The translations under genes and the position numbers were made by a program. 64,000 nucleotides of DNA from 13-2-20CM-66-19 sp963760225 (GTDB taxonomy: Bacteria; Pseudomonadota; Gammaproteobacteria; Steroidobacterales; Steroidobacteraceae). Where the stretch lies: positions 1,054,001-1,118,000 of the forward strand of contig CAVXCD010000003.1 of NCBI GenBank assembly GCA_963760225.1. Direction: 5' to 3'. Position 1 is the first letter of the stretch; every line of letters starts with the position of its first letter. This document shows positions 55,386 through 64,000 of this stretch, piece by piece. The notes under the pieces were generated by a model. It had not been told where the DNA came from. It did not search any database and saw nothing but the letters and a program-made list of their open reading frames with translations.

Positions 55386-56194
55386 ATGGCGACAGCTCCG
55401 ACGTTGTTCCGGACGCTTCAACAGCGTCTTTCTTACCGGACCCGCGAACGCTGGTTTAGGCGGGTAGTTGAGAGGCGCAAGCCAGAGAGGGTCCCGGGAT
55501 TCTTCGACGCTAACTCAGCTTTCTTAACCAGCAGCCACACCGCCGCCACGGCAAATCGGCTCAATGAACGGCACCGCGCCATGATCGAGTCAAATCGTGA
55601 CATCATTTCCGGGTGCCGTGTGCTTGATCTTGCCTCCCATGATGGCCGCTGGAGTTTTGCCGCCGCGCAAAGCGGCGCAAGCTACGTTTTGGGCATCGAA
55701 GCCCGCCCCCATTTAGTGGCAGCGGCACGCGAGCATCTTTCACATCAGCCGGTTAGTAATCGCATTGAATCCGCCTGGGGGACCTATTTTTTGTCGGAAC
55801 ACCCAAGCCGGCGAAGGATTCGACACTGTCTTCTGCTTCGGCTTTCTCTACCACATGATCGATCATATGGTGCTCTTTCGGGCGATTCGACGGTTGAATC
55901 CCAAGCATCTCGTCATCGACACCGTCATCAGCTCCCAGCCGGGAGCAATCATCGAGGTTTGGGAGGAAGCCATTGATGTCGAGAGCGCAGTCGCCTTTGA
56001 GGGAGCCGAACAGTCCCAGCTGGGCACTCAAAGGATTAGCTACCAAATCAGCTTTGGAGATGATGCTTAAGGCAGCGGGCTTCGGCGAAATCCGTTACTG
56101 GAACTGGAAAAAGGCTGGCATCAAATGCTGGGCGGATCTCAAGGACTACTACCTCGGAGAGCGGGTGACGATCCGATGCACGACGAAGAATTAG
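55386..56194 (+). pseudogene. Methyltransferase gene with two frameshifts
   Basis: The start at ATG 55386 has a perfect GGAGG Shine-Dalgarno. The first frame carries SAM motif I (GCRVLDLASHDGRWSFAAAQ). Near 55780-55815 the reading continues one base later with GEGFDTVFCFGFLYHMIDHM; near 56000-56050 it shifts again by one to LKAAGFGEIRYWNWKKAG and ends at TAG 56192-56194. Each part is a normal piece of one class I methyltransferase, so the gene was recently whole. Intact N-terminal, motif, and C-terminal pieces together give about 268 residues. Confidence 0.8.
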
Positions 56195-56419
56195 CCGAAT
56201 TACACGCTGTAGTTCTCGAGCGCTGCGAAACCAGCGAAGAGGGGAGTGCATTAGGGTCGATCTGGCGAATCGCCACCAAGCGCGATCCGGGACAGCCTTG
56301 GGTCCCAACAACGGAAGTAGGCCGTGAAGCCGGTTATGCGCGCGTTTTGCGTGTTCGTGGATTATATGGGGAAGTTGGAACGGGCCTGCTGCCACCCGGG
56401 ACCAAACGTATAATTTCGA

Positions 56420-57349
56420 ATGGGGGAGCGTGGGGACATAGCTGACGAGCACCCCGAGATACGTCCACATGGGTCGCATCACCGGAGGCCTCCTGCCAGT
56501 GGATCCGAAGCTCTGGTCGCTCTCGAGGTTCGGCGCATCGGTTTTCAGCGCATACAAGTATGTCGCCGATTCGAGCCGCAATCGTTCAGAATTCGGCAAC
56601 ACCGGCTTGTCGACGAGTTGCGACATAAGCGGGCAGTAGAGCTTGTTAGAATTCCAGAAGACGGCGAAGCGGATATGGAGGCTCTGAATCAGATCGTCCG
56701 GTCTGGTGATTTCGCGCTAGACATTGGCGCATTCGTTGGCTTTTACACGCAACGACTGTCGCAGCTGGTAGGCGCGACTGGCGAAGTATGGGCATTTGAA
56801 CCAGCGCCAGAAACCTTTTCGGTGCTGTCCTATGTTGTGCGGGTGTTGTCGTTGAATAACGTTCGATTATTGAATCTTGCTCTCAGCGATTCCAATGGCC
56901 AAGCGGTCATGGAAATCCCGAGATATCGGTACGGCGGCGAGTCCTTGTACGATGCGCGCATAGTCTCGACACGATCGGGGCCCGATTTGCGGGTGATTCC
57001 GATAGAAAGACGGACGCTTGATTCGATGCTATCAAGGGACAGCGCATCCCGACGAACGGTGCGCTTCATGAAGTTAGACGTCGAGTTTCACGAGCTACAA
57101 ACTGTTTGCGGGGCGATAGACACTATCCAGCGTGACCACCCGGTGATTTTGATGGAGTTGCTTGGCACTGCAGATCCGTCGAATTCGCGATCGAAACTGC
57201 TGAACATGCTTGCAGGTCAGGGCTACAAGGCATTTCGATGCGTGGATCGTAGGTTTGTGCCTTGCGCGCCTGACGAGAACTGCCAGAATCGATTCTTTCT
57301 CACGCAGACCCACGTCGCTGAATTTGCGCAGTACGTTCGCTGGGACTGA
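56420..57349 (+). CDS. FkbM-family methyltransferase
   Basis: Up to 309 residues. From about residue 75 the FkbM pattern is clear: VRSGDFALDIGAFVGFYTQRLSQL (motif I), GEVWAFEPAPETFSVL, and RTVRFMKLDVEFHELQ followed by HPVILMELLG. The conserved 'KxDVEGxE' reads KLDVEFHE here, with Gly replaced by Phe. The first ~70 residues look non-native, and starts at TTG 56615 or ATG 56675 are possible, so the 5' end is uncertain; the gene may be truncated. FkbM enzymes O-methylate sugars or other hydroxyls. Confidence 0.72.
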   Translation: MGERGDIADEHPEIRPHGSHHRRPPASGSEALVALEVRRIGFQRIQVCRRFEPQSFRIRQHRLVDELRHKRAVELVRIPEDGEADMEALNQIVRSGDFALDIGAFVGFYTQRLSQLVGATGEVWAFEPAPETFSVLSYVVRVLSLNNVRLLNLALSDSNGQAVMEIPRYRYGGESLYDARIVSTRSGPDLRVIPIERRTLDSMLSRDSASRRTVRFMKLDVEFHELQTVCGAIDTIQRDHPVILMELLGTADPSNSRSKLLNMLAGQGYKAFRCVDRRFVPCAPDENCQNRFFLTQTHVAEFAQYVRWD

Positions 57350-57663
57350 ACTGCATGGTCCGCGGCCGGCATGGCTGCGGAAAGCGTGCAATGTTTCGCA
57401 AGAATCGAGTACGCACGTTAAGCGGTCCACTGACGGCAGCGTCAGACAGGACGTAAAGGACATTCCGTCGCACCATGAGCCTCAGGCGCGTACAGTGCCA
57501 AAGCGGCTCAGCGTCAAGGTGCATTGGGAGTCCTCTTGAGCGTGTCGAAAAGCGGCAAAGCATACGCGTATGGTGCGTTAGTCTTGCCGACGCCATTCTC
57601 AATCCTGATCGCTCGGGACCTACAGCAGGTTGCGGTCGTCGTTCTCCGCTACGTAACTCGGGT
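57350..57663. other. Gene-free stretch after the FkbM gene
   Basis: A minus-strand frame runs through here, but only because the methyltransferase relic upstream lost its stop codon by a frameshift. I see no other feature. Confidence 0.6.
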
Positions 57664-58417
57664 CTAGCGCTCGGCGCGGATGAGGATGTTGATGGATTGT
57701 CCGAGAAGCCGGTATGCGAGTTTGTCAACCGCGCGTACAACCGGCTGCAACCGGCCGGGTGCGTAAGAGCTACGTTGCCGGTAGCTCCAAATAGGTCCGT
57801 GCGGATGGCGCGAAACGGCCGCGCGTGCCGGCTGATTTGCCGGACGGTATTCGTGCGGTAGTAGACCGGATAATCCACATAGCGTTCCGTGCCGCGTTTG
57901 CCTCGTAGGAGATCAAGGTATTTCGTTTTCAGCTTGATGATGCTCATGAAACGCGCAATCGGGGCGAACCAATGTGCGCCATTCACGCTGAACGCTACAA
58001 ACACGCCGCCGGGAGCCAAAATGTCGTGCAATCGAGACCAGAACGCAGCCGGGTCGGCGACGTGCTCCAACACCATCACGGCATAGGCGACATCGACAGA
58101 ACTCGGAGCGATAGGCGCCTCCTCGAGCTCAGTTTGAATACTCGGGAAGAACTTCGGCGGATCTATTGCGCGGTCCGGCTCGATTCCGATGAATCTACCG
58201 GCTTGTGTTGATAGGGCCTGCTGGTACCGCACTTCGCCGTCGAATCCAAGACCACAGCCAATGTCCAGCACCGTTGGTCGACTGGCACCGGTACGGGTAC
58301 CGATCTCCCGACTCACGATCTCAAAGAAAATCGGAGTACGCCACTCGTTGGTCCTCAGGCGGGCTAGCCAGTTGCATCGGCGTCAGTGCGGTCGATCACA
58401 TGTGCACCACGGGTCAC
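57664..58417 (-). pseudogene. Class I methyltransferase gene with two frameshifts
   Basis: From GTG 58417 (AGG upstream) the frame reads VTRGAHVIDRTDADA and then stops. With one missing base restored near 58370, it continues NWLARLRTNEWRTPIFFEIV and on into SAM motif I TVLDIGCGLGFDGE and DVAYAVMVLEHVADPAAFW. Near 57693 a second missing base disrupts the end; restoring it gives DNP, then NILIRAER and a stop at 57664-57666. The whole is a normal ~250-residue enzyme. The frame that survives from 58316 to 57300 is an artefact that reads past the lost stop. Confidence 0.8.
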
Positions 58418-58693
58418 GACAACACCTCAGCGAAAACCGAGCCATACATCCTGGCAGCCCGGCCGCCGTCCTTTGGCAGGTTGTACGCCATCCTTTGGCA
58501 CGTTGAATGATAATACGCGCACGCGGATACATCGCCGGTGCATTCGCGCGCGGCTTTGACGGAAAAATAGTAGTCTGGCTCCGGAAGCGAAGACGGGCAA
58601 TCTTGACGACGGAAGCGTAGCGGAGAGGCGTCGCTTCGCTGACAAATCTGGGTCATGCGCGCTTATCCCGTTAAGCGGCATGACGGGCCACCC

Positions 58694-59863
58694 ATGGTGC
58701 AGACACTACTTAAAGGAACATTCTGGCTCGGCGCGTTAACCGTCCTTTATGTTTATCTCCTGTACCCGGTGCTGATCTGGATGCTGGCGGGTGTGCGGCA
58801 GGAGCGGCGTGGGGCGGTCGCTCAGCGTACGCCGGCAGCGTTCAGCGTGGTCCTCGCGGTGCACGATGAGGCGGCGCGGATCAGCGCCCGGCTCGATGAG
58901 CTCGTGACGCTGATTGGCACCGTGGCACGCAGCGCCGAGGTGATCGTCGTTGCGGACGGGTGCACGGACGCGACGGCGGCGCTCGCTCGAGCTCACCCAA
59001 GCCCCTTGGTCCGGGTCATCGAGCTCCCGGAAAACGAAGGAAAGGCAATGGCCCTGTCTCGCGGAAGCGAAGCGGCGAAAGGCGACATCCTCGTGTTTGC
59101 GGACGCCCGGCAACGTTGGGCCGCCACCTCCCTGAAGCGGCTGTTGGAGAATTTCAATCGCCCGGAAGTAGGTGCCGTCACCGGCGAGCTTGTGCTGGAC
59201 GTAGCGGATGGAGTGCTCGCCGGCGTCGGCCTCTACTGGCGATACGAGAAATGGCTCCGTCGCAGCGAGGGACGTCTGCACTCTACCGTAGGCGTGTCGG
59301 GGTCGATCAGTGCCGTTCGCCGGGAGCTCTTTCGGCCCATCCCGCGGGGAGTGTTGCTCGATGACCTCTACTGGCCGTTGCAGGTCGTGATGCAGGGACG
59401 CCGGGTGGCGTACGACGAGCGCGCGGTTGCTTACGACCGCCTACCCGAGCGCCCCACAGATGAGTTCCGGCGCAAGGTGCGCACGCTCAGCGGCAATTTT
59501 CAGCTCGCCGCGGTGCTGCCGCAGGCCCTGCTGCCCTGGCGAAACCCGATCTGGGCGCAGTTCATCTCCCACAAGCTGCTGCGTCTCCTGGTTCCCTGGA
59601 TGCTGCTAGCCGTATTCCTCGCGAGCAGCCTTCTGGACGGGACCCTTTACCGCATCGCTCTTGTGGCACAGGTCATCTTCTACGGTCTCGCGCTGATCGC
59701 ACTTGCCGGCGGACCTGGATCACGGTGGCACGTGTCAACCGGCGCCGCCGCTTTCGTCGTCCTGAATGCGGCCGCGTGGCTGGCGTTCTGGGTGTGGATC
59801 TGCGGGCGCGCCGAAGGAGCTTGGAAAAAAGCTGCTTATGACGTGTCGTTGCCTCGGGATTGA
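58694..59863 (+). CDS. Membrane glycosyltransferase family 2
   Basis: 389 residues from ATG 58694 (ATG 58655 would add 13). A membrane span (WLGALTVLYVYLLYPVLIWML) is followed by the GT-A domain: FSVVLAVHDEAARISARLDEL, VIVVADGCTDATAALA, and GDILVFADARQRW with a D-A-R metal-site variant; then GSISAVRRELF and DDLYWPLQVVMQGRRV. Two or three C-terminal spans (LLVPWMLLAVFLASSLL ...) finish it. This is the layout of polymer- or chain-extending GT2 enzymes such as NodC/cellulose-synthase relatives. It restarts GC-rich polysaccharide genes after the decayed stretch. Confidence 0.9.
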   Translation: MVQTLLKGTFWLGALTVLYVYLLYPVLIWMLAGVRQERRGAVAQRTPAAFSVVLAVHDEAARISARLDELVTLIGTVARSAEVIVVADGCTDATAALARAHPSPLVRVIELPENEGKAMALSRGSEAAKGDILVFADARQRWAATSLKRLLENFNRPEVGAVTGELVLDVADGVLAGVGLYWRYEKWLRRSEGRLHSTVGVSGSISAVRRELFRPIPRGVLLDDLYWPLQVVMQGRRVAYDERAVAYDRLPERPTDEFRRKVRTLSGNFQLAAVLPQALLPWRNPIWAQFISHKLLRLLVPWMLLAVFLASSLLDGTLYRIALVAQVIFYGLALIALAGGPGSRWHVSTGAAAFVVLNAAAWLAFWVWICGRAEGAWKKAAYDVSLPRD

Positions 59864-59939
59864 GTGGCCCGTGCAGCAGCAGGCGCTCAGGAACTCGAGC
59901 TGATCCGTGCGGACCACGGCCTGTGTCGCCCCTGGCTCC

Positions 59940-61091
59940 ATGGCGCTCGCACGCCCTGTCCGCGTGGGTTATTGCGTTGATTCGTTCGAGATCGGAGGGA
60001 CCGAGCTGAATGCGGTACGCACAGTCGAAGCACTCGATCGGGGACGCTTTCAGGTGACCGTCTTTCACCTGCACGAGACCGGTCCACTGCGTGCACGTTA
60101 CGAAGCCCTCGGTTTGCCGTTGCTGCATCTGCCGATCGGCCGGCTCTATTCACCGCGCACGGCGCGGCAGGGGGTGCGCTTCCTGCGGCTGCTACGGCTC
60201 GAAGGAATCGAGGTCGTACATACGCACGATCTTTACACCAACATCTTCGCAGCACCTTGGGCGCGGTTGGCGGGCTGTCGCGTCATTGCAAGTCGCCGCT
60301 GGCTGGATGCGAGCCCGCGAGCGGGTCTCGTGCCACTCAACCGTTGCAGCTATCGGTTCGCGCACCGAGTGGTCGTCAATAGCTCCGTGGTCGCACGGTT
60401 AATGATTGACTCGGAGCGCGTGCCGGCGGCGCGCGTGGTTGAATTGCCGAATTTCCTGGAGGAGCGCGCCTTCCATCATGTCGCCGCCGAGGAGCGCAGC
60501 GCCTGGCGCCACAGCTGGGGCGTTCCGCAGGGCGCCTTCGTTATCGGCACAGTGGCACGCCTCGCGCCTGTGAAGAATCACGCCATGGTGCTGCGCGCGC
60601 TGCAGCGTCTGGACGAGGATGTGCATCTGGTGCTGATCGGCGCAGGGCCGTCGCGGCGCGCGCTCGAGGAGCTGGCCAGGGAGCTGCACGTTGATCGACG
60701 GGTACACTTCACCGGGCAGCTGGTGGAGGCGGAAAACCTCCATCAGTTCTTCGACGTGAGTGTGCTCTGCTCGCGCAGTGAGGGGTTTCCCAATGCCGTC
60801 ATCGAGGCGTTGGCGGCGGGCTGCCCCGTGATCGCGACGGCGGTGGGAGGTGTTCCCGAGGTCATCAGCGACCGCCAAACCGGCCTGCTAGTCCCCGTCG
60901 ACCAACCCGATGCACTCGCTGCGAGCGTGCAGGAGCTGCGCCGCGATGCAGCGCTACGCAAGCGGCTAAGTGAGGCCGGACCGGCGCGCGTGCGTGGCAA
61001 GTATCATCAGACGGTGGTCATCACGCGGCTCGAGGCGCTGTACCAGGAGCTGGCCCGCGATGCCGGCAAGAGGGGCGCGGTACTCTCGTGA
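59940..61091 (+). CDS. Glycosyltransferase family 4
   Basis: 383 residues from ATG 59940 (GTG 59907 would add 11). N-terminal loop VGYCVDSFEIGGTELNAVRTVEAL; donor-domain blocks GTVARLAPVKNHAMVLRAL, LIGAGPSRRALEELA and CSRSEGFPNAVIEALAAGCPVIATAVGG (EX7E). It resembles GT4 enzymes of XrtA-linked exopolysaccharide loci. Cytosolic. Its stop overlaps the GTG of the next gene (GTGA), so it is co-translated with the polymerase/ligase. Confidence 0.92.
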   Translation: MALARPVRVGYCVDSFEIGGTELNAVRTVEALDRGRFQVTVFHLHETGPLRARYEALGLPLLHLPIGRLYSPRTARQGVRFLRLLRLEGIEVVHTHDLYTNIFAAPWARLAGCRVIASRRWLDASPRAGLVPLNRCSYRFAHRVVVNSSVVARLMIDSERVPAARVVELPNFLEERAFHHVAAEERSAWRHSWGVPQGAFVIGTVARLAPVKNHAMVLRALQRLDEDVHLVLIGAGPSRRALEELARELHVDRRVHFTGQLVEAENLHQFFDVSVLCSRSEGFPNAVIEALAAGCPVIATAVGGVPEVISDRQTGLLVPVDQPDALAASVQELRRDAALRKRLSEAGPARVRGKYHQTVVITRLEALYQELARDAGKRGAVLS

Positions 61092-62407
61092 ACGTCGGAA
61101 CCGGGCGAGTGCTGCCGGCAAGATTGCGCCGCCGCGTCGCGGCGCCCGGGAGCGCGCTGTCGTGGTACGGGCTCGCGATCTTTACTTTCTTCTTCGTCAC
61201 CGCCCGCTTGCCCCCGTTGTTCACCGAGCTAGGGATCTACCTGGCGCTGCTCGGGCTGCTGGTTCGCCCGCAGGGCCTCGTTTTCCCGCCGCCGCTGCGC
61301 TGGGCAGTGGTTTTTCTACTCTGGACACTCATGTCGGCGCTCTTTGCCGTTGACACCGATACGGCATGGCCGGCACTCATCGAGTGGCTAAAGGCGCTCG
61401 TGATCTTCTTCGTCGTGGTGAACGTTTTACGCACGCCGCAGCGGCTGCGTTTCTACGTACTCCTGATCCTGGTCGCATTCGCGATCTATCCTGCGCGCGG
61501 CACACTGATAAACTACGTTACCGGCAACCGCCTGTTCGGCCGGGCGATCTGGAACCAGATGTACGCCAATCCCAACGACCTCGGGGCCCTCACGCTCCTG
61601 ATGCTCGGATTGGCGTTGGCGATCGCTACCGTTAAGACGCAGGATGTCCGGGTGCGTCGCGCGGCGGCTGCGTTCGTGCCCGTGTTGCTCCTGATCATTC
61701 TGCTCACGCAATCGCGCGGGGTATTCCTTGGTCTCCTCGTCGGCTTCGGACCGCCGCTGCTGGCCCGACTGAGAAAACGGCGGTCTGGCACGAAGCCGGT
61801 GTTGGCGGTCCTCGCCGTGATCGCAGTACTCGTTCCAGCAACTTCCTGGCATCGGCTCGAGAGCATTACCAACCTGACGGAGACCATCGACGAGGCGCAC
61901 AAATCGCCGTCGTCAAAACCAGGTGATACACCACTTTATCTCAAAGTGGCGAAGGATTCGGCCCGCGATCGCTTCGAGATCCTCAAGACCGGTTTGCACA
62001 TCGCCGCGAGTCACCCCGTCCTCGGGGTCGGCATCGGCGGCTATCGCGAGGCCAATGAGCGCTATGCGCCACTGCTGGGGGCGCACGATGCGCATAACAC
62101 TTATGTCAGCCTGGCCGCGGAGATAGGGTTTCCCGGCCTGCTGCTGTGGCTTGGGCTGGTGGGGTCGGTGCTGGCCCAGGTGCGACGTCGGCGCGCGCAT
62201 CTCGAAGCGGATGACCGCACGATCCATGTCTTGTGGATTGAGAGGGCGGTTATCGGGTTCCTCGTCGCTGGTTTCTTCGCCAGTTACGCCGGCCTCACGG
62301 TGTTCTATCTCTTCCTCGGAACCCTCTGGGCGGCCTCCAACGTGTTGGGCAGCGACGCGACCGAGCCCGGCGTACTACCCGCACCACGAACGCCGCGGGC
62401 TCGCTGA
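61088..62407 (+). CDS. O-antigen ligase/polymerase family membrane protein (Wzy-like, second copy)
   Basis: 439 residues from GTG 61088, with about eleven spans. The family loop is HPVLGVGIGGYREANERYAPLLG, then HDAHNTYVSLAAEIGFPGLLLWL, holding the conserved His-Asn-x-Tyr. ILLTQSRGVFLGLLVGFG is a further match. It is not similar enough to the copy at 29462-30808 to be a recent duplicate. It may polymerise or ligate a second polysaccharide. One base separates its stop from the next ATG. Confidence 0.87.
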   Translation: MNVGTGRVLPARLRRRVAAPGSALSWYGLAIFTFFFVTARLPPLFTELGIYLALLGLLVRPQGLVFPPPLRWAVVFLLWTLMSALFAVDTDTAWPALIEWLKALVIFFVVVNVLRTPQRLRFYVLLILVAFAIYPARGTLINYVTGNRLFGRAIWNQMYANPNDLGALTLLMLGLALAIATVKTQDVRVRRAAAAFVPVLLLIILLTQSRGVFLGLLVGFGPPLLARLRKRRSGTKPVLAVLAVIAVLVPATSWHRLESITNLTETIDEAHKSPSSKPGDTPLYLKVAKDSARDRFEILKTGLHIAASHPVLGVGIGGYREANERYAPLLGAHDAHNTYVSLAAEIGFPGLLLWLGLVGSVLAQVRRRRAHLEADDRTIHVLWIERAVIGFLVAGFFASYAGLTVFYLFLGTLWAASNVLGSDATEPGVLPAPRTPRAR

Positions 62408-62408
62408 C

Positions 62409-64000
62409 ATGTGTGGGATCGCCGGATTCGCGGGCATCGGGCTGCCGGCGGAAGAGGGCAGAGGTCGCCTCCGCGCGATGTGCGATGCCATCCAGCATCG
62501 CGGTCCTGACTCAGACGGTTTTTTCGTGGGCGAAGGCGTGGCAATGGGCATGCGGCGCCTGAGCATCATCGACGTCGCCGGCGGAAGCCAGCCGATCTCC
62601 AACGAGGACGGAACCGTGACGGTCGTCTTCAACGGCGAGATCTACAATCACCATCAGCTGCGCCGGGAACTTACGGCCGCGGGACACCGGTTCGCGACAC
62701 GGAGCGACACAGAGGTGCTCGTGCACCTTTACGAGCAACACGGCCCGGAGATGGTGCGCCACCTGCACGGGATGTTCGCCTTCTCGATCTGGGACTCCCG
62801 CCGGCAGCGTCTCTTTCTGGCGCGTGATCGGACCGGCATGAAGCCACTCAGCTACGCGCTGCGCGGGGGCGGGATTGTCTATTGCTCGGAGCTTCGTGCG
62901 CTATACGCCTTCGATCGCTCAGCTCTGCGCGTCGCTCCGGGCGCGATAATGGAGTATCTCGCGTTCGGCTATGTGCCTGACCCGAACAGCATCTTCGAGG
63001 GTGTCAGCAAGCTGCCCGCCGGGCATTTCCTCATCTGGAGTCCGGGCCGCGAGGTGGAGGTGCGGCGCTACTGGAGCCCACCACTCCCGGACGGGACTCT
63101 TCGCGATGAACGGGAGCTGGTCGCGGAATTGGGCCGCAGGCTCGAGGCGGCTGTGACATCCCACCTGGAATCCGAGGTGCCGCTCGGTGCCTTCCTATCC
63201 GGAGGAACCGATTCTTCAACGGTGGTGGCACTGATGTGCCGCCACGCCGCGGGCCGCGTCAAGACATTCTCCATTGGTTTTGCCGAAGCGGAATACGACG
63301 AATCACAGGCAGCCAGAGCCGTCGCGACCCAGCTGGGAACGGAGCATACGGAGCTCGTGGTGCGACCCGACGTGGAGCAGATTTTCGAGAGCGTCGCTGC
63401 GATGTTCGACGAGCCCTTCGCGGACTCCTCGGCCATTCCGACCTTCCTGGTGGCCCAGCTCGCTCGCGAGTCCGTAACCGTCGCCCTGTCGGGCGATGGC
63501 GGGGACGAGCTGTTCGGCGGTTATACTCGTTACGGGGAGACGCTGAGACGCGGTGGAGGCAAAGGCCGAGTCGGCTCGCGCCTGCTCGCTGCGGTTGGAT
63601 TGATGCTGCCGCATGCCTTTCCGGGTCGCAACCGGCTCGTCGATCTCGGCCGCTCAAGGCTGGGCCGCTACGCATCGAGCGTGGTACAGCCGGTACGGGT
63701 GGATGAGGGCGGCGTGGCCGCGGCCTGGCACCCGGCCGGCCGCCGCACCGTCGATGAGCAGCTTAACCGCTTTCTCGCAGCCGACGAAGCGGAGGATTTT
63801 GCAGCGGCGATGATGCGCCTCGATCTCGAGACCTATCTCACTGGCGACATTCTCACCAAGGTTGACCGCACTAGCATGGCGGTTTCGCTGGAAGCACGCG
63901 TACCGCTACTCGACTTTGATCTGGTCGAGTTCGCGTTGCGCATACCGGGTGACTTGCGAGTGACATCCGGCGAGAGCAAGCGACTTTTCCGCCGGGCGAT
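62409..64000 (+). CDS. asnB: Asparagine synthase-like amidotransferase (third copy, 3' end outside window)
   Basis: 530 residues are visible and the frame is open to the window edge. It begins MCGIAGFAGIG with Cys2 as glutaminase nucleophile; VVFNGEIYNHHQLR follows. The synthase domain has PLGAFLSGGTDSSTVVAL (Thr where Ile is more common) and ALSGDGGDELFGGYTRY. It is typical of amidotransferases in XrtA/PEP-CTERM-type loci. It starts 1 bp after the polymerase/ligase stop, so these genes form one operon. The remaining ~100 residues lie beyond the window. Confidence 0.92.
   Translation, partial: MCGIAGFAGIGLPAEEGRGRLRAMCDAIQHRGPDSDGFFVGEGVAMGMRRLSIIDVAGGSQPISNEDGTVTVVFNGEIYNHHQLRRELTAAGHRFATRSDTEVLVHLYEQHGPEMVRHLHGMFAFSIWDSRRQRLFLARDRTGMKPLSYALRGGGIVYCSELRALYAFDRSALRVAPGAIMEYLAFGYVPDPNSIFEGVSKLPAGHFLIWSPGREVEVRRYWSPPLPDGTLRDERELVAELGRRLEAAVTSHLESEVPLGAFLSGGTDSSTVVALMCRHAAGRVKTFSIGFAEAEYDESQAARAVATQLGTEHTELVVRPDVEQIFESVAAMFDEPFADSSAIPTFLVAQLARESVTVALSGDGGDELFGGYTRYGETLRRGGGKGRVGSRLLAAVGLMLPHAFPGRNRLVDLGRSRLGRYASSVVQPVRVDEGGVAAAWHPAGRRTVDEQLNRFLAADEAEDFAAAMMRLDLETYLTGDILTKVDRTSMAVSLEARVPLLDFDLVEFALRIPGDLRVTSGESKRLFRRA

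Overview
This is a high-GC chromosomal segment with densely packed, often overlapping genes. The gene families (AlgD, XrtA/PEP-CTERM-type exopolysaccharide export genes, XanB2-type chorismatase, MipA/OmpV) suggest a gammaproteobacterium, possibly near Xanthomonadales/Nevskiales/Steroidobacter. I cannot name a genus. No tRNA, rRNA, CRISPR array or intact insertion sequence is visible.

Region 1 (1-11,750) looks like a small-molecule pathway built on carrier proteins. It runs: end of an acyl carrier protein, an AMP-forming ligase, an SDR reductase, a FATP-type acyl-CoA synthetase, an O-acylhomoserine sulfhydrylase, a PLP decarboxylase, a stand-alone carrier protein, a MetA-family homoserine acyltransferase, an acyl-CoA dehydrogenase-like flavoenzyme, an amino acid:[carrier protein] ligase (a seryl-tRNA-synthetase relative that does not charge tRNA), an HSL-type hydrolase and a SnoaL-like protein. 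The product is unknown. This is the best candidate in the window for an undescribed system.

Region 2 (11,770-47,320) is a large exopolysaccharide locus with genes on both strands. It has a GNAT protein, an OafA-type acyltransferase, a polyprenyl-phosphate sugar transferase, a polysaccharide deacetylase, several GT4/GT2/GT-C glycosyltransferases, two asparagine-synthase-like amidotransferases, a flippase, a polymerase/ligase, the export quartet (Wza-like, outer-membrane barrel, Wzz-like, BY-kinase), AlgD, a heparinase II/III-type lyase (frameshifted) and a FemAB/GNAT protein. A lipoprotein of six putative Ig-like repeats (13,955-16,024) is preceded by a clear cyclic-di-GMP-I (GEMM) riboswitch on the same strand. 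AlgD plus amidotransferases suggests a uronic-acid polymer, possibly amidated. No exosortase is visible.

Region 3 (47,300-53,560) has a GT2, a MipA/OmpV barrel, a chorismatase, a periplasmic protein of 11-residue repeats, and an ABC transporter made of a fused double permease plus an ATPase with a C-terminal AAA-associated domain.

Region 4 (53,680-58,650) is a less GC-rich, decayed stretch with one intact methyltransferase, an FkbM-type methyltransferase and two methyltransferase genes each broken by two single-base shifts.

Region 5 (58,690-64,000) restarts polysaccharide genes: GT2, GT4, a second O-antigen ligase/polymerase and a third asparagine synthase cut off by the window end.
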